From positions 1-15,680 of the forward strand of contig NZ_CALHGC010000047.1 in the NCBI RefSeq assembly GCF_938029485.1: DNA of 15,680 nt. The letters are read 5' to 3'. Below, in pieces: positions 13,599 to 15,680 of this stretch. Every line of letters begins with the position of its first letter. The stretch's first letter is position 1. Both the position numbers and the translations under genes were made by a program. The stretch comes from an uncultured Treponema sp. GTDB taxonomy: Bacteria; Spirochaetota; Spirochaetia; Treponematales; Treponemataceae. The notes under the pieces were generated by a model. That model saw nothing but the letters and a program-made list of their open reading frames with translations. It searched no databases and was not told where the DNA came from.

Positions 13599-14729
13599 TT
13601 ATAAACTGCCGATCGGCATATTTGCAAATTTGTATTTATTCTGTTTGATATAACTGCTTATATCGTCTTTGTACTCTTTAATTCTGGCTCCGAAGTATGC
13701 CGATGTAGCCGATTGTGTTGAGCTAAACGATTCGGAAAGCCCGTCCATACTCAAAGAACTCGAAGAAAAGCCGGACATTAGGCCGTCGCCGATGATATTT
13801 AATAGGCTTACCGCCGCCTGTTTTGCAATTATTTCCCGCAAGTCTTGCGGAATGTCATCGCTTGTTTCAAAACCTGCATCATAATCAATCAAATAAAAAA
13901 GCTGCGCTTGCAAGGTCTGATTGCCGTACATTCCCACCGCCGTTTGAATACCGCTCGATGTTTCACTCGGCCTCAAAGGTCTTTCCATCAGCTTTAAAAG
14001 ACCTTTTGTTTTATCAACGATTGTCGTTTGCGTAATGTTTCGGCAGCTCTGCCATCGCGAAAGAAGTTCCAATTTATGGAGCTTGAGTATCGGCCGCTGC
14101 CGTGTTTTGATTACTCCGTACCGTGAAATACGTGCATATTTAAAATCGTATACCGCTTCGTCCGTATCGTAATCAATACCTTTCACAAGGTTTCTTTCTG
14201 CGGCATTGCACCGTATTTTTCGTTTTTTAATTGTAATGTCCAGCTGCCGTTCAATCTCCGCAGTGCTGGAATCAATAAAATACTGTATTTGTTCATCCGT
14301 ATAGGACTGGCCATTTGTTGCTTTAAAATCGGTTCCCCATAAATACGTAAACCGTAAATCATCGGGGGTAACCGCAGTCCCCCAAGTTCCTGAAGCTGCT
14401 TTATAATTGCCGAACGTATATCCTATCGCTTTATCACCGCTTGAGCGAACCCAATTTGAATATGTGTAATCTTTGTCCTGCGGATTAACTGCGTCAAAAT
14501 TGACGGCACGGTATGAATAGAGCTTGTTTGCTTCAATATTGAAATTATCAAGAATATCCCCGTTTACACTTACGGGGATGATGCCGGAACTGGGAATATG
14601 AAAGCCGCTTGCAGTATACACCGAATAGGTATCTTCGTCGTTTGCTCTGCGTTCAAGACGAAAACCGGCATAACGCGAATCGTTAATAGTTATGACAATT
14701 TTGCCGTTTGCCGAGATTGCTGCTATCAT
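13599..14729 (-). CDS. Head-tail connector (adaptor) protein with added N-terminal beta domain
   Basis: The 376-residue product has two parts. Residues ~1-105 look like a fibronectin-III/Ig-like beta domain (GKIVITINDSRYAGFRLERR and a later YSYRAVN strand). From ~130 it resembles phage head-tail adaptor/connector proteins: DEQIQYFIDSSTAEIERQLD, a central beta part, and the helical C-terminus ILREIIAKQ-like region to YFGARIKEYKDDISSYIKQN. A Ser/Gly-rich loop is present at SGFSSSSLSMDGLSESFSS. Such proteins form the ring below the portal that receives the tail. ATG at 14729 follows GGGA/AAGGA. Gene order (capsid, small acidic protein, connector) supports the call. The N-terminal domain is unusual, since connectors of this class are normally shorter. 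Confidence 0.75.
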   Translation of the reverse strand: MIAAISANGKIVITINDSRYAGFRLERRANDEDTYSVYTASGFHIPSSGIIPVSVNGDILDNFNIEANKLYSYRAVNFDAVNPQDKDYTYSNWVRSSGDKAIGYTFGNYKAASGTWGTAVTPDDLRFTYLWGTDFKATNGQSYTDEQIQYFIDSSTAEIERQLDITIKKRKIRCNAAERNLVKGIDYDTDEAVYDFKYARISRYGVIKTRQRPILKLHKLELLSRWQSCRNITQTTIVDKTKGLLKLMERPLRPSETSSGIQTAVGMYGNQTLQAQLFYLIDYDAGFETSDDIPQDLREIIAKQAAVSLLNIIGDGLMSGFSSSSLSMDGLSESFSSTQSATSAYFGARIKEYKDDISSYIKQNKYKFANMPIGSL

Positions 14730-14751
14730 ATTCCCTATACATCCTTTTTAG

Positions 14752-15246
14752 TTACTTGAACGAAAAGCCCGGAACCTGCGAGAAATGGATGGCATCTTCG
14801 AGTTTCACTTTGGCATAGCCTTTATCGTCAAACGTGATGATTTCTCCGGTAGCTCCGGTTACAGACTTTCCCGCTCTTTTTTCCGAAATAACTTCTACAA
14901 AGCCGTCGGATGAAACATTGAACTGAAAACCTGTACCGGTCTTAGATTCTTGTTTCACTTTTTCAGGATCAGCATCAGCGTCATCAGTTTCATCGGTACT
15001 ATCGTCCGTTTCGTCAGACGCGCCGCCTGTTTCGTCAGCCGTCGTTTTAACTTCGGCTTCACTACCCGCGGTTACCGTTTCGTTATCCACGCCGGTATCG
15101 CTGGTATTCACAAGCGTAGGATCAGTTTCTGTTCCCTGCTCGTTTCCTGTTGCAGTTTCAGCCTGTGCGGCAGCCGTCGTTTTAACTTCGGCTGCCGTAG
15201 CTTTTTCTGCAACACCGGTTTTGTTTTCCGATGCTTTTCTTGCCAT
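14752..15246 (-). CDS. Small acidic head-associated protein with repeat linker
   Basis: The 164-residue protein lies directly after the major capsid gene. Its ATG (15246-15244) shares one base with the capsid stop (TAATG), and GGGAGGT lies before it, so translation is coupled. Residues ~10-105 are a low-complexity Ala/Thr/Glu/Asp linker with repeated AEVKTTA blocks at ~19-25 and ~64-70 and a DETDD-rich stretch at ~78-91. Residues ~107-164 form a compact domain ending EDAIHFSQVPGFSFK. This ending (G-a-x-V-x-x-x-D-A...PGF) is common in small proteins encoded after capsid genes, possibly head decoration or neck adaptors. Exact role unknown. The linker probably extends the domain from the capsid surface. 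Confidence 0.65.
   Translation of the reverse strand: MARKASENKTGVAEKATAAEVKTTAAAQAETATGNEQGTETDPTLVNTSDTGVDNETVTAGSEAEVKTTADETGGASDETDDSTDETDDADADPEKVKQESKTGTGFQFNVSSDGFVEVISEKRAGKSVTGATGEIITFDDKGYAKVKLEDAIHFSQVPGFSFK
15036..15193. repeat. Pair of 23-bp direct repeats in the acidic linker
   Basis: The same 23 bases occur at 15036-15058 and 15171-15193, 135 bases (45 codons) apart, both in frame within the head-associated gene. They encode the AEVKTTA blocks of the linker. A shorter, less exact set of repeats lies between them in the Asp/Glu-rich part. Recombination between copies would shorten the linker without breaking the frame. Confidence 0.85.
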
Positions 15247-15680
15247 TAGTACAAACCTCCCGTATAAGCGATGTTCTTAACAAGACCGCACTGCTTCGGA
15301 GCGCGAACTTCAAGCGCACCGAACAGCATAACAAGGAACGGAGTTTCCGCCTTGTTTACCGGAGACAGCGGGAACGTACATACCGGCAAAAGCTGGGCAA
15401 AAGTGTACACCGGCTGGAAACGTTTCTTGGGCAAGAAAATCATGGAAGCCGTTCCCGGCAACTCTTCATTCTTGTCCTCGTAAACCGTAGTAGATTCCCC
15501 TGAATCCGCTACTTTATCCATTTCCATCACTTGCGTACCATCCTTTTTGGAGCGGCAGATAATGTAACCGGTTCCCCGCACACCGGAACCCGGGGTAATG
15601 GTAAGCGTTACCTTATTACCGGCCGCGACCGTCGCAGCAGCAGCAAGAGTGGTGCCCGCCGAAATACCGTACTGGTTTAC
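15246..15680 (-). CDS. Major capsid protein, C-terminal part (gene continues beyond the window)
   Basis: The frame is open from the right edge to TAA at 15248-15246, giving the last 144 residues. A GTG at 15581 is internal and not the start. An Ala-rich segment is followed by a beta-domain with GTGYIICRSKKDG and a later YEDKNEELPGTASMIFLPK. The final block QLLPVCTFPLSP to FLVMLFGALEVRAPKQCGLV and a short tail closes the protein. This ending, with a 'L.P...LPL' segment and 'FGALEVRAPK' near the C-terminus, is the pattern I recall from HK97-fold capsid proteins of contractile phages that carry an inserted Ig/FnIII-like domain. Position at the head of the neck/tail genes agrees. Portal and protease should lie to the right of the window. 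Confidence 0.75.
   Translation of the reverse strand, partial: VNQYGISAGTTLAAAATVAAGNKVTLTITPGSGVRGTGYIICRSKKDGTQVMEMDKVADSGESTTVYEDKNEELPGTASMIFLPKKRFQPVYTFAQLLPVCTFPLSPVNKAETPFLVMLFGALEVRAPKQCGLVKNIAYTGGLY

Overview
The window looks like the late structural region of a contractile-tailed (myovirus-type) prophage, with a short AT-rich accessory block against its tail end. The host is probably a spirochaete of the Treponema type. I infer this from the moderate base composition of the phage part, the relaxed lipobox of the accessory lipoprotein and the general look of the phage proteins. No ribosomal or tRNA gene is present to confirm it, and a Firmicute-type host cannot be excluded.

Layout from left to right. 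Positions 2-418 (+) hold the C-terminally truncated remnant of a type I/IIG restriction specificity (S) subunit. From about 325 to 2870 the DNA is visibly more AT-rich than on either side. It carries, on the + strand, a zinc-ribbon/two-membrane-helix/coiled-coil protein (422-1291), a tiny signal-peptide-like ORF (1341-1436) and a lipoprotein of unknown function (1458-2858). From 2886 to the right edge every gene is on the - strand and forms one tightly packed morphogenesis cluster.

In transcription order (right to left) the cluster is: C-terminus of the major capsid protein; an acidic head-associated protein; a head-tail connector with an added N-terminal beta domain; a 65-residue coiled-coil protein; a Cys-cluster neck protein; a 714-residue protein with a DdrB-like ParB domain; an HK97-gp10-like protein; then a promoter, short leader and terminator; a probable tail-terminator/neck protein; a 64-residue protein; the tail sheath; the tail tube; two overlapping tail-assembly chaperone ORFs that appear to be joined by a +1 or -2 frameshift; a second strong terminator; and the tape-measure protein. 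Capsid, neck, sheath, tube and chaperone-set genes follow the usual order of contractile phages. Portal, terminase and protease would lie beyond the right edge.

No baseplate, tail-fibre, lysis or integrase gene follows the tape measure. The cluster instead stops 27 bases from a convergent cargo gene, so the prophage is either rearranged or decayed at this end. The most unusual points are: two strong intrinsic terminators inside the structural operon, one with a consensus sigma70 promoter and a 13-codon ORF just upstream; a large ParB-fold protein inside the neck gene set; the non-(-1) chaperone frameshift; and the AT-rich cargo block next to the broken specificity subunit. Several start codons were moved to fit ribosome binding sites; these are stated in the entries.
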